From contig JALHMJ010000005.1 in assembly GCA_022844105.1 (NCBI GenBank), positions 57,751-121,750 of the forward strand: a stretch of 64,000 bases of DNA, in the 5' to 3' direction. The translations under genes and the position numbers were made by a program. Below the pieces are notes generated by a model that was given only the letters and a program-made list of their open reading frames with translations, was not told where the DNA came from and searched no databases. Origin of the DNA: Hyphomicrobium sp. Lineage in GTDB: Bacteria > Pseudomonadota > Alphaproteobacteria > Rhizobiales > Hyphomicrobiaceae. Shown here in pieces: positions 45,280 through 55,466 of the stretch. The stretch's first letter is position 1. Each line of letters begins with the position of its first letter.

Positions 45280-45333
45280 CCCTTTAGCGAATTGTTTTAC
45301 GTGGCTGCAAGCCGGCCGGCCAAATCACCACGA
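45280..45333 (-). ncRNA. SAM-II riboswitch
   Basis: On the minus strand the element begins TCGTGGTGATTTGGCCGG and continues GGCTTGCAGCCACG, then an A-rich linker and GCTAAAGGG. This matches the SAM-II pseudoknot in order and spacing: P1 arm CGTGG(C)/GCCACG, the GATTTG junction, and the AGCTAAA-like strand that forms the pseudoknot. Such elements reduce expression of methionine genes when S-adenosylmethionine is plentiful. It precedes metZ; the 3' end is about 150 nt from the ATG at 45129. Confidence 0.88.
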
Positions 45334-45416
45334 CGATGGCGGCGGGAATACCGCCCCCTCCCCTTGGCGTCAAGCCAGCCATGCTTTAGACGCCAGGAGA
45401 AAGAGGGTCCGGACAC

Positions 45417-46556
45417 ATGGCGAAGAAGACGGCATCAAAGGCGAAATCGGGGCGCGCGCGGCCTATCGGCGTTGCCGTGACCGACGGCATTCTCCCCGCG
45501 CAGGCGATCCGGGCCCTGATCTCGGGCGGCGCCGTCAAGCTGGCCGAGCCGTTGGCGCCGGGACAACTCCAGCCGGCCAGTATCGATCTGCGCCTTGGCC
45601 GCGAAGCCTATCGTGTCCGCGCCAGTTTCCTGCCGGGTCCCGACACGAAGGTCATGGACAAGCTCGGTGATCTCAAGCTGCACACCATCGACCTCACCAA
45701 AGGAGCCGTTCTTGAGACCGGCTGTGTCTACATCGTGCCCCTGTTAGAGAGCCTCGGCCTGCCCGGCACGATTTCCGCCTCCGCCAACCCGAAAAGCTCC
45801 ACCGGCCGTCTCGACGTCTTCACCCGCGTCATCGCCGACGGCGTTGCCGCTTTCGACCAGATCCCCGCCGGCTATAAAGGCCCGCTCTATGCCGAGATCT
45901 GCCCGCAGACGTTTCCCATCCTCGCCCGCACCGGATCGAAGCTCAGCCAGTTGCGCTTCCGCGTCGGCAACCCGCGCGAAAACGATATCGCGCTGGCTCG
46001 CCTGCACCAGCAACACACCCTGGTCTCCGGCGGGTCTGGCGATATCAGCGACGGCATCGCCTTGTCCGTCGATCTCACGGGAGGTCCGTCCGGGCTCGTC
46101 GGGTACCGCGCCAAACGTCATACCGGCGTTGTCGACGTGGACGCGCCCAAGAGCTGTTCGACGGACGACTTTTGGGAACAAATCGACGTGCGCGGCGCCC
46201 GCCGTCTGATCCTCGATCCCGATCAGTTCTACATCTTGGCGTCCAAGGAAGCGGTCCACATTCCGCCGACCCACGCCGCCGAGATGATGCCGTTCAATCC
46301 ACTCGTCGGCGAATTCCGCGTCCATTATGCCGGCTTCATGGACCCCGGCTTCGGCCATGAAGCGGCCGGCGGCCACGGCTCCCGGGTCGTTTTGGAGGTG
46401 CGGTCACACAAGGTGCCGTTCATTCTCGAAGACGGTCAGATCATCGGCCGCCTCGTCTACGAGCGCATGGTCGAAGTTCCAGAAATGCTCTACGGCCGCG
46501 ACTTGGGCTCCAACTACCAGGCGCAGGGCCTCAAACTTTCCAAACATTTCCGCTAA
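45417..46556 (+). CDS. dcd: 2'-deoxycytidine 5'-triphosphate deaminase (long form)
   Basis: 379 aa, about twice the usual Dcd length because the dUTPase-like fold is duplicated, as in the alphaproteobacterial form. N-terminal half has PASIDLRLG and SASANPKSSTGRLDVFTRV (nucleotide-binding Ser/Arg); the second half has VEVRS-like VVLEVRSHKVPFILEDGQIIGRLVYERM. Converts dCTP to dUTP for thymidylate synthesis. Divergent from metZ; the 5' end includes a basic Lys/Ala-rich stretch. Confidence 0.88.
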   Translation: MAKKTASKAKSGRARPIGVAVTDGILPAQAIRALISGGAVKLAEPLAPGQLQPASIDLRLGREAYRVRASFLPGPDTKVMDKLGDLKLHTIDLTKGAVLETGCVYIVPLLESLGLPGTISASANPKSSTGRLDVFTRVIADGVAAFDQIPAGYKGPLYAEICPQTFPILARTGSKLSQLRFRVGNPRENDIALARLHQQHTLVSGGSGDISDGIALSVDLTGGPSGLVGYRAKRHTGVVDVDAPKSCSTDDFWEQIDVRGARRLILDPDQFYILASKEAVHIPPTHAAEMMPFNPLVGEFRVHYAGFMDPGFGHEAAGGHGSRVVLEVRSHKVPFILEDGQIIGRLVYERMVEVPEMLYGRDLGSNYQAQGLKLSKHFR

Positions 46557-46642
46557 CGCAGTTTGGCGCGCCGCGCGTTTACCGCCAATTAACCAAACTC
46601 AGGCACCTTCGACCCCGTGGCGTTAGTCGTGGAGTTGGTCGC

Positions 46643-47143
46643 GTGTTCGAATATCCGGTTCTCCTGCTGTTTCCCGCAGTGTTGGCCTATGCCGCCGTGA
46701 TGGACGTCTTCACGATGACCATCCCGAATCGGATCTCCCTGGGGTTGATCGCCGGCTTTCCGTTGGCCGCTCTGCTGGCCGGCTTTCCCATGCATACGGC
46801 TCTGATGCATCTTGCCGCCTTCGCGATCATCCTCGCGTTCGGCATCGGTCTTTTTGCACTCAATCTTCTCGGCGGCGGGGATGCCAAGCTGCTGGCCACT
46901 GCGGCGCTCTGGATTGGCTTTGACCAGCTTTTGCCGTTTGTCACGACGGTCACCGTCGCCGGCGGCGCCCTCGCTGTGCTTTTTCTTGCCGGCCGGCGCA
47001 TTCCCGTCGGCAGCCTTCCGCTCCCGGAATGGGCCGCCCGCCTGCACAAGGACGGCAACGGCATCCCTTACGGCCTTGCCATTTGTGCCGGTGGCCTTTT
47101 GGTCTATCCAAAAACCGAACTCTTCCGGGCCTTGATCTCCTGA
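46643..47143 (+). CDS. cpaA: Prepilin peptidase CpaA/TadV
   Basis: 166 aa from the GTG at 46643. Small A24-type aspartic membrane protease that trims the leader of Flp-type prepilins. The two catalytic aspartates are visible as Asp21 (AVMDVFTMTIPN) and Asp80 (GGGDAKLL). Five to six helices. First gene of the cpa/tad cluster and 86 bp after dcd. Confidence 0.9.
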   Translation: MFEYPVLLLFPAVLAYAAVMDVFTMTIPNRISLGLIAGFPLAALLAGFPMHTALMHLAAFAIILAFGIGLFALNLLGGGDAKLLATAALWIGFDQLLPFVTTVTVAGGALAVLFLAGRRIPVGSLPLPEWAARLHKDGNGIPYGLAICAGGLLVYPKTELFRALIS

Positions 47144-47313
47144 CAGGCAACACGGACGAACATCGGGAATATTGATAAAAGGTTAAATGCTTCCGTCGGG
47201 CCTTCGCGCCGATTTACGACGGCAATTAACCTCGCATTGACGAATGTCGCGCAAAACTGAGTCCGACGACGGGAAGAGGGGTCTTTCCGTCGCACAGGGA
47301 CCGCAGTGGCGCA

Positions 47314-48120
47314 ATGAAACGAGCACAGTTGATCGGCATTTCCATCGCGGGCGTTTCCGCACTCCTGGCCTTCGTCATGGTCAAGGGGATGTTGAACAAG
47401 CCGGCGGAAGAAAAGCGGGTTGAAGTCAAGATCAACTCGGTCCGCGTCCTTGTGGCGAGCGCTGACATAGGCCTTGGCCAGATCACCAACGAGGGCAGTT
47501 TCCGCTGGCAGGAATGGCCAGCCGACGCCGCCAAGGGTTTCATCACCGACAAGAGCAATCGCGAGGCGATGCGCCAACTGTCTGGCGCTATCGCGCGCTC
47601 TCCGATCCTGTCCGGCGAACCGATCACCCCGGCCAAACTCGTCAAGGCAGGCCAGGGCGGCGTCCTTGCCGCCATTCTCCCCGCCGGCATGCGCGCTGTC
47701 TCCACGCGCATCAAGGAAGAGACCGCGGTTGGCCGCCTCATCCTTCCCAACGATCACGTCGACGTCATTCTCATCCGCCGCATGCGCAGCAAGTCCGGTG
47801 GCGACGAGTTCGTCAGTGACACCCTGTTTACGAATGTTCGGGTCCTCGCCCTCGGCCAGCAGATCGAGACCAAGGAAGGCAAGAAGTCGACCGAAGGCTC
47901 AGCCAATACTGCCACGCTCGAACTGACGCCGAAGCAAACCGAAATGCTCCTGCTCGCCAACGCCATGGGCGACATCAGTCTGTCGCTGCGCTCCATTGCC
48001 GATGTCGATCCTTCCGGTAAGGGCCCCGGTGTCGGCGAAGCGCTTGAAAAACCTAAAGACGGAAACGCCATCCGAGTCCTGCGTTACGGCGTCAGATCAC
48101 GTGCCGTTGGCGTGAACTGA
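47314..48120 (+). CDS. cpaB: Flp pilus assembly protein CpaB/RcpC
   Basis: 268 aa. One N-terminal membrane helix (about 5-22) and a SAF domain ([19 protein letters not shown]) that resembles antifreeze/flagellar P-ring folds and may bind peptidoglycan. It lies in the periplasm and works with the CpaC secretin. A 170-bp gap precedes it, with no small pilin ORF. Confidence 0.9.
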   Translation: MKRAQLIGISIAGVSALLAFVMVKGMLNKPAEEKRVEVKINSVRVLVASADIGLGQITNEGSFRWQEWPADAAKGFITDKSNREAMRQLSGAIARSPILSGEPITPAKLVKAGQGGVLAAILPAGMRAVSTRIKEETAVGRLILPNDHVDVILIRRMRSKSGGDEFVSDTLFTNVRVLALGQQIETKEGKKSTEGSANTATLELTPKQTEMLLLANAMGDISLSLRSIADVDPSGKGPGVGEALEKPKDGNAIRVLRYGVRSRAVGVN

Positions 48121-48159
48121 TCAACACGAAATTGCAGCTCGTCGGAAGGCAGAAATACG

Positions 48160-49800
48160 ATGTTCTATAAGTTGATCAGACGGCTCGCGGGGATCGCAGC
48201 GATAGTGCTGGCTACAGCGGCGGTCAGCCCCACGCATGCGGGCAACGACGTGGAAAAGCGCTTTGGCAGTCAGGAAGCAGTGGGCTTTTCCGATCGGCTC
48301 GACGCCGGCCGCGTTGGTCAGCACCAGTCACTGATCCAGTTGACGGAGGCCGATGCCGGCAAGCGCCGCATGGTCAATATCGGGCTGGGCAAATCGGTGC
48401 TCGTGGAGCTGCCGCGCCCCGCGCGCGACGTCATGGTCTCGAATCCGCAGGTCGTCGATGCGGTCGTGCAAAGCTCCAACCGGATATTTCTTGTTGCCCG
48501 CCGCTTCGGCGAATCAAACGCCTTCATCTTCGATGAGAATGGCGATCAGTTCGCCACGCTCGAAGTCTTCGTCGAACGCGAAACTGCAGCCCTTGAGGAT
48601 CTTCTGCGCCGGCTCATTCCGGGTTCGAGCATCAAGGTCGAAATGCTCAACCGGTCAGCGATCCTGACCGGCACGGTGCGCACGCCAGTCGACGCCAACC
48701 GCGCCACGGCGCTCGCCAAGCAGTTTGTCAGTGTTGAATTCGAATCCAAGGTCGTCGGTGACAGCCAAGGCGTTTGGACCAAGGACGGCGCGAAGGACCC
48801 GGACGATCTTGTGATCAACCTCCTCGCCGTCGAAGGCGAAGAGCAGGTCATGCTCAAGGTAACCGTCGCCGAAGTCCAGCGTACGCTTCTGAAGCAGTTC
48901 GGCATAAACATCGGCGCCACCGTCAATGCCGGCAATTTCGCCACTGCGCTGCTGACAAGCAACTCACTTCCGCTGACGGCAGCAGCGGGTCTCGGAACTC
49001 TGCCGATTCCCGGCGTGCAGACGTCTGGCGACGATGCCGGTAACCTTGCGAACTTTAATCCTGGTCCACCTGGCGCCGGCAGTCCATTCGGCAACTCCGG
49101 CCTTGCCGGCAAGTGGGCCAATAGTTCCGCTCAGGTCACCCATGCCATCCGCGCTCTGGAACGCGCAGGTCTGATGCGCACGCTTGCCGAACCGACGCTA
49201 ACCGCCATCTCCGGTGAATCAGCGAAGTTCCTTGCCGGTGGTGAATTCCCCATTCCGGTCGCCGACGGCCAAGGCGGCATTTCGGTGACCTTCAAGGAGT
49301 TCGGTGTCGGTGTTGCCTTCACCCCAACCGTCATGTCCGAGGGCCGCATCAGCTTGAAGATTGAAACCGAAGTCAGCGAACTATCGACACAGGGTTCGGT
49401 GACGATTTCCGGCTTCTCCATTCCCGCCCTTTCGAAGCGCGAAGCCAAGTCGACCGTCGAATTGCCCTCCGGAGGATCCATTGCCCTTGCCGGCCTGATC
49501 TCCGACGACGTGCGCCAGAACATCGACGGTCTGCCCGGTCTCAAGGACTTGCCGGTGCTCGGCACGCTGTTCCGCAGCCGTGACTTCATCAAGGAAGAAA
49601 CCGAACTCGTCGTCATCGTCACGCCCTACCTCGTCCAGCCGGTCGCCCGCCAGCAGCTTGGCGCGCCGAGCGACGGCCTGGCCGAAGCGACCGACCTCAA
49701 GGGCATCTTCCTCGGACATTTCAACCGCATCTACGGACACGACCCGGCAGCGCAGCCAGTCGGCGATCTAAAGGGCGATTACGGCTTCATCGTCGAGTGA
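48160..49800 (+). CDS. cpaC: Outer-membrane secretin CpaC/RcpA
   Basis: 546 aa. Signal peptide (IAAIVLATAAVSPTHAG), an N-terminal pilus-secretin domain (NIGLGKSVLVELPRPARDVMVSNPQVVDAVV), a BON-like segment, and the C-terminal secretin core with VTVAEVQRTLLKQFGINIG, LAEPTLTAISGESAKFLAGGEFPIPV and PGLKDLPVLGTLFRSRDF. Forms the outer-membrane pore through which the Flp pilus passes. Confidence 0.95.
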   Translation: MFYKLIRRLAGIAAIVLATAAVSPTHAGNDVEKRFGSQEAVGFSDRLDAGRVGQHQSLIQLTEADAGKRRMVNIGLGKSVLVELPRPARDVMVSNPQVVDAVVQSSNRIFLVARRFGESNAFIFDENGDQFATLEVFVERETAALEDLLRRLIPGSSIKVEMLNRSAILTGTVRTPVDANRATALAKQFVSVEFESKVVGDSQGVWTKDGAKDPDDLVINLLAVEGEEQVMLKVTVAEVQRTLLKQFGINIGATVNAGNFATALLTSNSLPLTAAAGLGTLPIPGVQTSGDDAGNLANFNPGPPGAGSPFGNSGLAGKWANSSAQVTHAIRALERAGLMRTLAEPTLTAISGESAKFLAGGEFPIPVADGQGGISVTFKEFGVGVAFTPTVMSEGRISLKIETEVSELSTQGSVTISGFSIPALSKREAKSTVELPSGGSIALAGLISDDVRQNIDGLPGLKDLPVLGTLFRSRDFIKEETELVVIVTPYLVQPVARQQLGAPSDGLAEATDLKGIFLGHFNRIYGHDPAAQPVGDLKGDYGFIVE

Positions 49801-49823
49801 CGGCACAGGCTGGAGATAACACC

Positions 49824-50567
49824 ATGACCACGAATACCTCGACCTCCTGCCCCGTCTCTGACCGGCCTTTGGCCGTGTCGATCCGGATCGCAGTCGCCGC
49901 CGCCCTCGCCCTCACGCTGGCCGGCTGCAAGACGATCGAAGATCAAACGCGGGTCGCCGGCTGGGAACTGACCGATCCAATGCAGCGCCATCCCATCATT
50001 GTCTCGCAGCAACCCGAGACACTTAACGTGCAGGTGCCCCGCGGCGCCAATGGGCTGTCGCCTTCGCAGCGCGCTGACGTCATCGGTTTTGCCCGCGCTG
50101 CCCGCATGAGCGATACCGGCAATACACGCCTCGTTGTTTCCGCGCCGTCGGGCTCTTCGAACGAGATCGCCGCCATCGCCACCGTTCACGAGACGGCGGC
50201 GCTGCTGCGCGAGAACGGTTTCACCGATGCGACCATAAATATTGAACCCTTCGATGCGGTCGGCCAGTCGACGCCGCCGGTCAGGGTGACGTTCATGCGC
50301 TACGTCGCCGAGGGTCCGGAGTGCAGCAACTTCCAAACCAATCTCGCCCGCAACCCGCGCAACCTTCCCGCGCCGAACTTCGGCTGTTCTTCGCAGAAGA
50401 ACTTGGCCGCCATGGTCCAAAACCCGGCCGATTTGCTCGGCCCGCGCAAGATGGACAGCCGCACTGCCGAGCGCCGTCAGGAAACCTGGCAGAAGTACAT
50501 CAAGGGCGAAGCGAGCGGCGCCGCCAAGGCTGAAGACGAAAAAGTTGATACCGGTGGTGGTAACTAA
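49824..50567 (+). CDS. cpaD: Pilus assembly lipoprotein CpaD
   Basis: 247 aa from the ATG at 49824 (GGAG upstream). Lipoprotein signal ending LALTLAGC. The body contains the CpaD pattern QQPETLNVQVPRGANGLSP and ECSNFQTNLARNPRNLPAPNFGCSSQKNLAAMVQNPADL. It probably helps the secretin reach the outer membrane. One base separates it from cpaE. Confidence 0.92.
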   Translation: MTTNTSTSCPVSDRPLAVSIRIAVAAALALTLAGCKTIEDQTRVAGWELTDPMQRHPIIVSQQPETLNVQVPRGANGLSPSQRADVIGFARAARMSDTGNTRLVVSAPSGSSNEIAAIATVHETAALLRENGFTDATINIEPFDAVGQSTPPVRVTFMRYVAEGPECSNFQTNLARNPRNLPAPNFGCSSQKNLAAMVQNPADLLGPRKMDSRTAERRQETWQKYIKGEASGAAKAEDEKVDTGGGN

Positions 50568-50568
50568 C

Positions 50569-51879
50569 ATGAACAGACAAGCCAACTCCAACTTCGCGGC
50601 ATCGGACGCAAACCCAAACTTTCAGGACGCCGAGTTGGCCATTGACGATGCTGGCCCAGAGAGCCTGGAGCGTGCGCGACCCATTCCGCGCATCTCCATT
50701 CAGGCGTTCTGCGAGAGCAGTCACATGGCCGGCGTCGTCCAGGATGCCTCCGAGGACCGGCGGTTGAGCAAGGCGCACGTCAGCGTCCACATGGGCGGTG
50801 CCACGGCAGCCGTGCAGCACTACCAGGAAAGCCCGACGCCAAACCTGATCGTGGTTGAAAGTTCGCTGCACCGCCAGCAGCTCCTCGGTGAACTCGACAA
50901 GCTCGCCGAATGTTGCGATCCGGGCACCAAGGTGGTCGTCGTCGGCCACGTCAACGACGTCATTCTTTATCGCGAACTTCTCAAGCGCGGCGTCAGCGAA
51001 TATCTTGTCGCGCCGATTGGCCCGCCGCAACTCATGGAGAGCTTATCGAACCTCTATAACGACCCCGAATCTGACCCGGTCGGCCACGTCTATGCCTTCA
51101 TCGGCGCCAAGGGCGGTGTCGGCTCGTCCACCATTTGCCATAACGCCGCCTGGACGCTGTCCGAAGCTTTGAAGTCGAACGTCATCATTGCCGACCTCGA
51201 TCTGGCCTTTGGCACCACCGGGCTCGATTTCAACCAGGACCCCGTCCAGGGCATCGCGGACGCGCTCGCCTCACCCGAACGTCTCGACGAGGTGCTGCTC
51301 GACCGCTTGTTGACCAAGTGTTCCGAGCACCTCTCCATCTTTGCAGCTCCCGTCGTTCTCGACCGCGACTACGACATCACGCCCGGCGGCTGCGATATGG
51401 TCATCGACGTTGCGCGCCAGAACGTGCCGTACGTCGTCGTCGATTTGCCGCACGGCTGGTCCGCCTGGACGAAGCGAGTGCTGTTGCAGGCCGATGAGGT
51501 GGTGATCACCGCCGTCCCCGATCTCGCCAACCTGCGCAATGCCAAGAATATCGTCGAGCTTTTGAAACAGTCGCGCAAGAACGACAGCGCGCCCCATCTC
51601 GTCATCAACATGGCGAACATGCCCAAGCGACCCGAAATCGGGATCAAGGAATTCGAGGAAGCGCTGGGCATCAAGTCGCTCGCTGTCATCGATTTCGACC
51701 CGGAGAACTTCGGGCAGGCTTCCAACAACGGCCAGATGATCGAAGAGTTGGGTGGCCGCGCCAAGTCGGCGCCGACGTTCCGCGATATCGCGATGACGCT
51801 GGCGCACCGCAAGGAAGTGAAGGTCGAGAAGAGATCGGCCCTCGCACCCCTCCTCGAGAAGTTCAAGCTGAAGCGTTAA
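50569..51879 (+). CDS. cpaE: Pilus localisation ATPase CpaE/TadZ
   Basis: 436 aa from the ATG at 50569. An N-terminal receiver-like domain (PTPNLIVVESSL, GTKVVVVGHVNDVILYRELLKRGVSEYL) lacks an obvious phospho-acceptor; it is followed by a MinD/ParA-type ATPase with the deviant Walker A GAKGGVGSST at 179-188. It places the pilus machine at the cell pole in related species. Confidence 0.92.
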   Translation: MNRQANSNFAASDANPNFQDAELAIDDAGPESLERARPIPRISIQAFCESSHMAGVVQDASEDRRLSKAHVSVHMGGATAAVQHYQESPTPNLIVVESSLHRQQLLGELDKLAECCDPGTKVVVVGHVNDVILYRELLKRGVSEYLVAPIGPPQLMESLSNLYNDPESDPVGHVYAFIGAKGGVGSSTICHNAAWTLSEALKSNVIIADLDLAFGTTGLDFNQDPVQGIADALASPERLDEVLLDRLLTKCSEHLSIFAAPVVLDRDYDITPGGCDMVIDVARQNVPYVVVDLPHGWSAWTKRVLLQADEVVITAVPDLANLRNAKNIVELLKQSRKNDSAPHLVINMANMPKRPEIGIKEFEEALGIKSLAVIDFDPENFGQASNNGQMIEELGGRAKSAPTFRDIAMTLAHRKEVKVEKRSALAPLLEKFKLKR

Positions 51880-51891
51880 GGATAAAAAGCC

Positions 51892-53367
51892 ATGTTCGGC
51901 AGGCGTTCGACCGAAGGCGCGCAACCGCGTCGCGTCACTCCCCAGACCCAGCCGGCCCCGGTGCCGGCGGCCTCCGCCGCCGTGCGCTCGACTGAGCCAC
52001 CCGCTCCCGCGGCGAGGCCGGCCCCCGAGCCGATGGAACCGCAACGGCGTCATTCGGAAGAATACTACGACGTCAAAACGACCGTCTTCAACGCCCTCAT
52101 CGACACCATCGACCTGACGCAACTTGCTAAGCTCGATGCGGCAGCGGCGCGCGAAGAGATCCGCGACATCGTCAGCGAGATCATTCAAGTCAAAAACGTG
52201 GTGATGTCGATCGCCGAGCAGGAAGAACTGCTCGAAGACATCTGCAACGACGTTCTCGGCTACGGTCCGCTCGAACCCCTGCTTGCGCGCGACGACATCG
52301 CCGACATCATGGTCAACGGTTCGACCACGACATTTATTGAAGTCAACGGCAAGGTGCAGAAGACCTCCGTGCGCTTCGCCGACAATCAGCAGCTGATGAA
52401 TATCTGTCAGCGCATTGTCAGCCAGGTTGGCCGCCGCGTCGATGAATCGAGCCCGATCTGCGACGCCCGTCTTCCCGATGGCTCGCGCGTTAACGTCATT
52501 GCCCCGCCGCTCGCCATTGATGGCCCGGCACTCACCATTCGTAAGTTCAAGAAGGACCGCCTCAGGCTCGACAATCTCGTTAAATTCGGGTCGATCACGC
52601 CGGCTGGCAAGATCATTCTCGAAATCATCGGCCGCGTTCGCTGCAACGTTCTCATCTCCGGCGGTACCGGTTCGGGCAAGACCACGCTCCTCAACTGCAT
52701 GACCGGCTGCGTCGACCACGACGAACGCATCATCACCTGCGAAGATTCGGCCGAACTCCAGCTTCAGCAGCCCCACGTCGTGCGTCTCGAAACTCGCCCG
52801 CCCAACCTAGAAGGCGAGGGCGAAATCACGATGCGCGACCTGGTCAAGAACTGCCTGCGTATGCGTCCCGAGCGGATCATCGTCGGCGAAGTCCGCGGCC
52901 CCGAAGCTTTCGACCTCCTGCAGGCGATGAATACGGGCCACGACGGGTCGATGGGGACACTTCACGCAAACAGCCCGCGCGAAGCCCTCAGCCGACTGGA
53001 ATCGATGATCATGATGGGCGGCTACGCCCTGCCGGTGAAAACCATCCGCGAAATGATCTGTGGCTCGATCGACGTCATCGTTCAAGCCTCGCGCCTGCGC
53101 GACGGCTCGCGCAAGATCACCCACATCACCGAAGTTCTCGGCATGGAAGAAGAGACCGTCACGCTGCAGAACCTGCTCGTCTACGAAGTGACGGGTGAAG
53201 ATGCCAATGGCAAGCTGATCGGCCGCCACCGCTCGACAGGCATCGCCCGTCCCCGCTTCTGGGATCGCGCCGAATACTACAAGGAGGAAAGCCGCCTCGC
53301 TTCGGCATTAGCTTCCGCCGAAGTCCTCGACAGCAACGGCAACCCGCTCGGAGAATCCCATGGGTGA
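51892..53367 (+). CDS. cpaF: Pilus secretion ATPase CpaF/TadA
   Basis: 491 aa. Type II/IV secretion-family hexameric ATPase. The Walker [10 protein letters not shown] lies at 257-265; the Asp box, the Walker B-like [19 protein letters not shown] and the His box ([14 protein letters not shown]) follow. The first 50 residues are Pro/Ala-rich. Powers pilus assembly from the cytoplasmic side. Overlaps tadB by eight bases. Confidence 0.96.
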   Translation: MFGRRSTEGAQPRRVTPQTQPAPVPAASAAVRSTEPPAPAARPAPEPMEPQRRHSEEYYDVKTTVFNALIDTIDLTQLAKLDAAAAREEIRDIVSEIIQVKNVVMSIAEQEELLEDICNDVLGYGPLEPLLARDDIADIMVNGSTTTFIEVNGKVQKTSVRFADNQQLMNICQRIVSQVGRRVDESSPICDARLPDGSRVNVIAPPLAIDGPALTIRKFKKDRLRLDNLVKFGSITPAGKIILEIIGRVRCNVLISGGTGSGKTTLLNCMTGCVDHDERIITCEDSAELQLQQPHVVRLETRPPNLEGEGEITMRDLVKNCLRMRPERIIVGEVRGPEAFDLLQAMNTGHDGSMGTLHANSPREALSRLESMIMMGGYALPVKTIREMICGSIDVIVQASRLRDGSRKITHITEVLGMEEETVTLQNLLVYEVTGEDANGKLIGRHRSTGIARPRFWDRAEYYKEESRLASALASAEVLDSNGNPLGESHG

Positions 53368-54364
53368 GGGTGACAACACTGTCCTGTTGGTGGCCTTGCT
53401 TGCAGCGTTCGCCTTCGCCGGCATCGTCTTTACTTTGCTCTACCCATATATTTCGGGTGAGAAGCAAGCCGAAAAACGCGTGGCCAGCGTCACGGAAAGT
53501 CGGGTCAAGAAGACATCTAGCGGGCGAACCGTGGCTGACATTGCAGCACAACGCAAGAAGCAGGTCACCGAGTCTCTGAAGGACATGGAAGCGCGGGCGA
53601 AATCGCGTGAAAAAGTATCGCTCAGAACCCGCCTTGAACGTGCCGGCCTCGACGCTGAGCCGCGCGATTTCTGGATTGCAAGCATCATCTGCGGCCTCGT
53701 CAGCTGTGTCATGACGTTTATCTGGGTGAGCGGCAACGCGGCTCCGATTGCTGCGGGTGCTGCGCTCCTCATCGGCACCTTTGGCCTGCCGCGCTGGTTT
53801 TTGACGAAGCTTATCAAGCGCCGCCAGCGCAAGTTCCAAACGGAAATGGCCAATGCCATCGACGTCATCGTCCGCGGCGTCAAATCAGGTTTGCCGCTCA
53901 ACGAGTGCTTGCAGATCATTGCCCGCGAAAGCCCTGAACCCATCTCCGGCGAGTTCCGCTACGTTGTTGAACAGATGCGCGTCGGTGTGCCGTTGTCCGA
54001 AGCGCTCGACCGCCTCATCACCCGCATGCCGCTCTCGGAGGTGAAATTCCTCGCCATCGTGATCAACATTCAGCAACAGGCAGGTGGCAATCTTTCAGAG
54101 GCGCTGGGGAACTTGTCCGGCGTGCTACGTGACCGCTTCCGCATGGAAATGAAGGTCAAGGCGCTGTCGGCCGAAGCCAAATCGTCCGCCGGCGTTCTGG
54201 GATCTCTGCCGCCAGGCGTGATGTTCATGACCTACGCATCCTCGCCCGACTACATCATGCCGCTTTTCGTAACCACGGCCGGCAACCTCGTCATGGTCGC
54301 CGGCGCGTTCTGGATGTTTTGCGGCATCATGGTCATGAAGAAAATGATCAACTTCAAATATTAG
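53360..54364 (+). CDS. tadB: Inner-membrane pilus platform protein TadB
   Basis: 334 aa. GspF-like integral membrane protein. N-terminal helix, a cytoplasmic domain with RTRLERAGLDAEPRDFW, then the T2SSF domain with FQTEMANAIDVIVRGVKSGLPLNECLQIIARESPEP and QQQAGGNLSEALGNLSGVLRDRF. Its start lies in the end of cpaF with GGAG before it, so translation is coupled. Confidence 0.95.
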   Translation: MGEGDNTVLLVALLAAFAFAGIVFTLLYPYISGEKQAEKRVASVTESRVKKTSSGRTVADIAAQRKKQVTESLKDMEARAKSREKVSLRTRLERAGLDAEPRDFWIASIICGLVSCVMTFIWVSGNAAPIAAGAALLIGTFGLPRWFLTKLIKRRQRKFQTEMANAIDVIVRGVKSGLPLNECLQIIARESPEPISGEFRYVVEQMRVGVPLSEALDRLITRMPLSEVKFLAIVINIQQQAGGNLSEALGNLSGVLRDRFRMEMKVKALSAEAKSSAGVLGSLPPGVMFMTYASSPDYIMPLFVTTAGNLVMVAGAFWMFCGIMVMKKMINFKY

Positions 54365-54430
54365 ACCGTCGCGGATCCCCAGCGTCGGCAAGCAGGCCAC
54401 GGTCGGCAAGTAGGACAGAAGGCAAACGAC

Positions 54431-55414
54431 ATGCAGGGCATTATTGACGCCATCATGAATCCGCAGATGCTCGCGACCATGTTCGCGGCTGTCGCGGCGT
54501 TCGCAACGGTGCTGTCGCTGGCCTTGCCGCTCCTGCAGCGCGACCGCCTCAATCAGCGCATGAAGGTGATGGCGGTCGAGCGTGATAAAATGCGCTCGCA
54601 GCGCCTGCACGAACTGGCCGCAAAAGATCGTCAGATCAGCCAAGCCAAGCTGCGCCAGAGTTCCAAGGGCTACATGCAGGAAATCGTCGATCGCTTCGAT
54701 CTGCGCGCCCAGTTCGATAACGAGGATGTCCGCAACAAACTGAAGACCGCCGGCTTGCGCGGTCAGGCTCCTCTCGTCGCCTACATCTTCTTTCGCGTCG
54801 CCATGCCGCCGCTCGTTTTTCTGTTCGCGCTTTTCTATGTCTTTCTTTTGATAAAGCTCGACTATCCTCCGATGATCAAATTTTTGATGGCGGTCTGTGC
54901 CGGTGTTATCGGCTTTTACCTGCCGAACGTATTCATCCATAACCTCGCTCAAAAGCGGCAGCAATCGATCCGTCAGGCATTTCCCGACGCCCTCGACATG
55001 CTTCTCATTTGCGTTCAGTCAGGCATGTCGGTGGAAGCTGCATTCGGTAAGGTCGCCAAGGAAATCACCCAGCAGTCTCTCGAATTGGGCGAGGAACTGG
55101 CGCTGACCACCGCCGAACTTTCTTATCTTGGCGAACGTCGCCTGGCCTTCGAAAATCTTGGCAAACGCACCGGCATTCCAGGTGTCAAGTCGGTCGCGAC
55201 CGCCCTTATTCAGGCGGAGCGTTACGGCACGCCGGTCAGCCAGGCGCTGCGCGTCATGGCAAAGGAAAATCGTGACATCCGCATGGGCGAAGCCGAAAAG
55301 AAAGCTGCCGCTCTGCCCCCGAAGCTCACGGTCCCGATGATCCTTTTCTTCCTGCCGGTGCTCTTCATGGTCATTCTCGGCCCGGCTGCCATACGCTATC
55401 TCGGCTACAGCTGA
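54431..55414 (+). CDS. tadC: Inner-membrane pilus platform protein TadC
   Basis: 327 aa. Second GspF-like protein of the pilus base, with RQAFPDALDMLLICVQSGMSVEAAFGKVAKE and helices at about 12-35, 118-145 and near the C-terminus. Last gene of the cpa/tad unit, followed by an intrinsic terminator. The 66-bp gap before it holds two close copies of GTCGGCAAG, which I do not interpret. Confidence 0.95.
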   Translation: MQGIIDAIMNPQMLATMFAAVAAFATVLSLALPLLQRDRLNQRMKVMAVERDKMRSQRLHELAAKDRQISQAKLRQSSKGYMQEIVDRFDLRAQFDNEDVRNKLKTAGLRGQAPLVAYIFFRVAMPPLVFLFALFYVFLLIKLDYPPMIKFLMAVCAGVIGFYLPNVFIHNLAQKRQQSIRQAFPDALDMLLICVQSGMSVEAAFGKVAKEITQQSLELGEELALTTAELSYLGERRLAFENLGKRTGIPGVKSVATALIQAERYGTPVSQALRVMAKENRDIRMGEAEKKAAALPPKLTVPMILFFLPVLFMVILGPAAIRYLGYS

Positions 55415-55466
55415 GCCCTGCGACATCCGCGTTCGTGCCGCGTTGCACCGTTCCAGGTTCTGCGTC

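Noticed and set aside
43363..45480. 705-codon open frame on the plus strand across apaG and metZ
   Set aside because: It is the antisense shadow of metZ and apaG, both clear by motif; its translation is Arg/His-rich and without domains.
54380..54412. Two copies of GTCGGCAAG in the tadB-tadC gap
   Set aside because: Nine-base repeats in a GC-rich spacer are too short to be meaningful without conservation.
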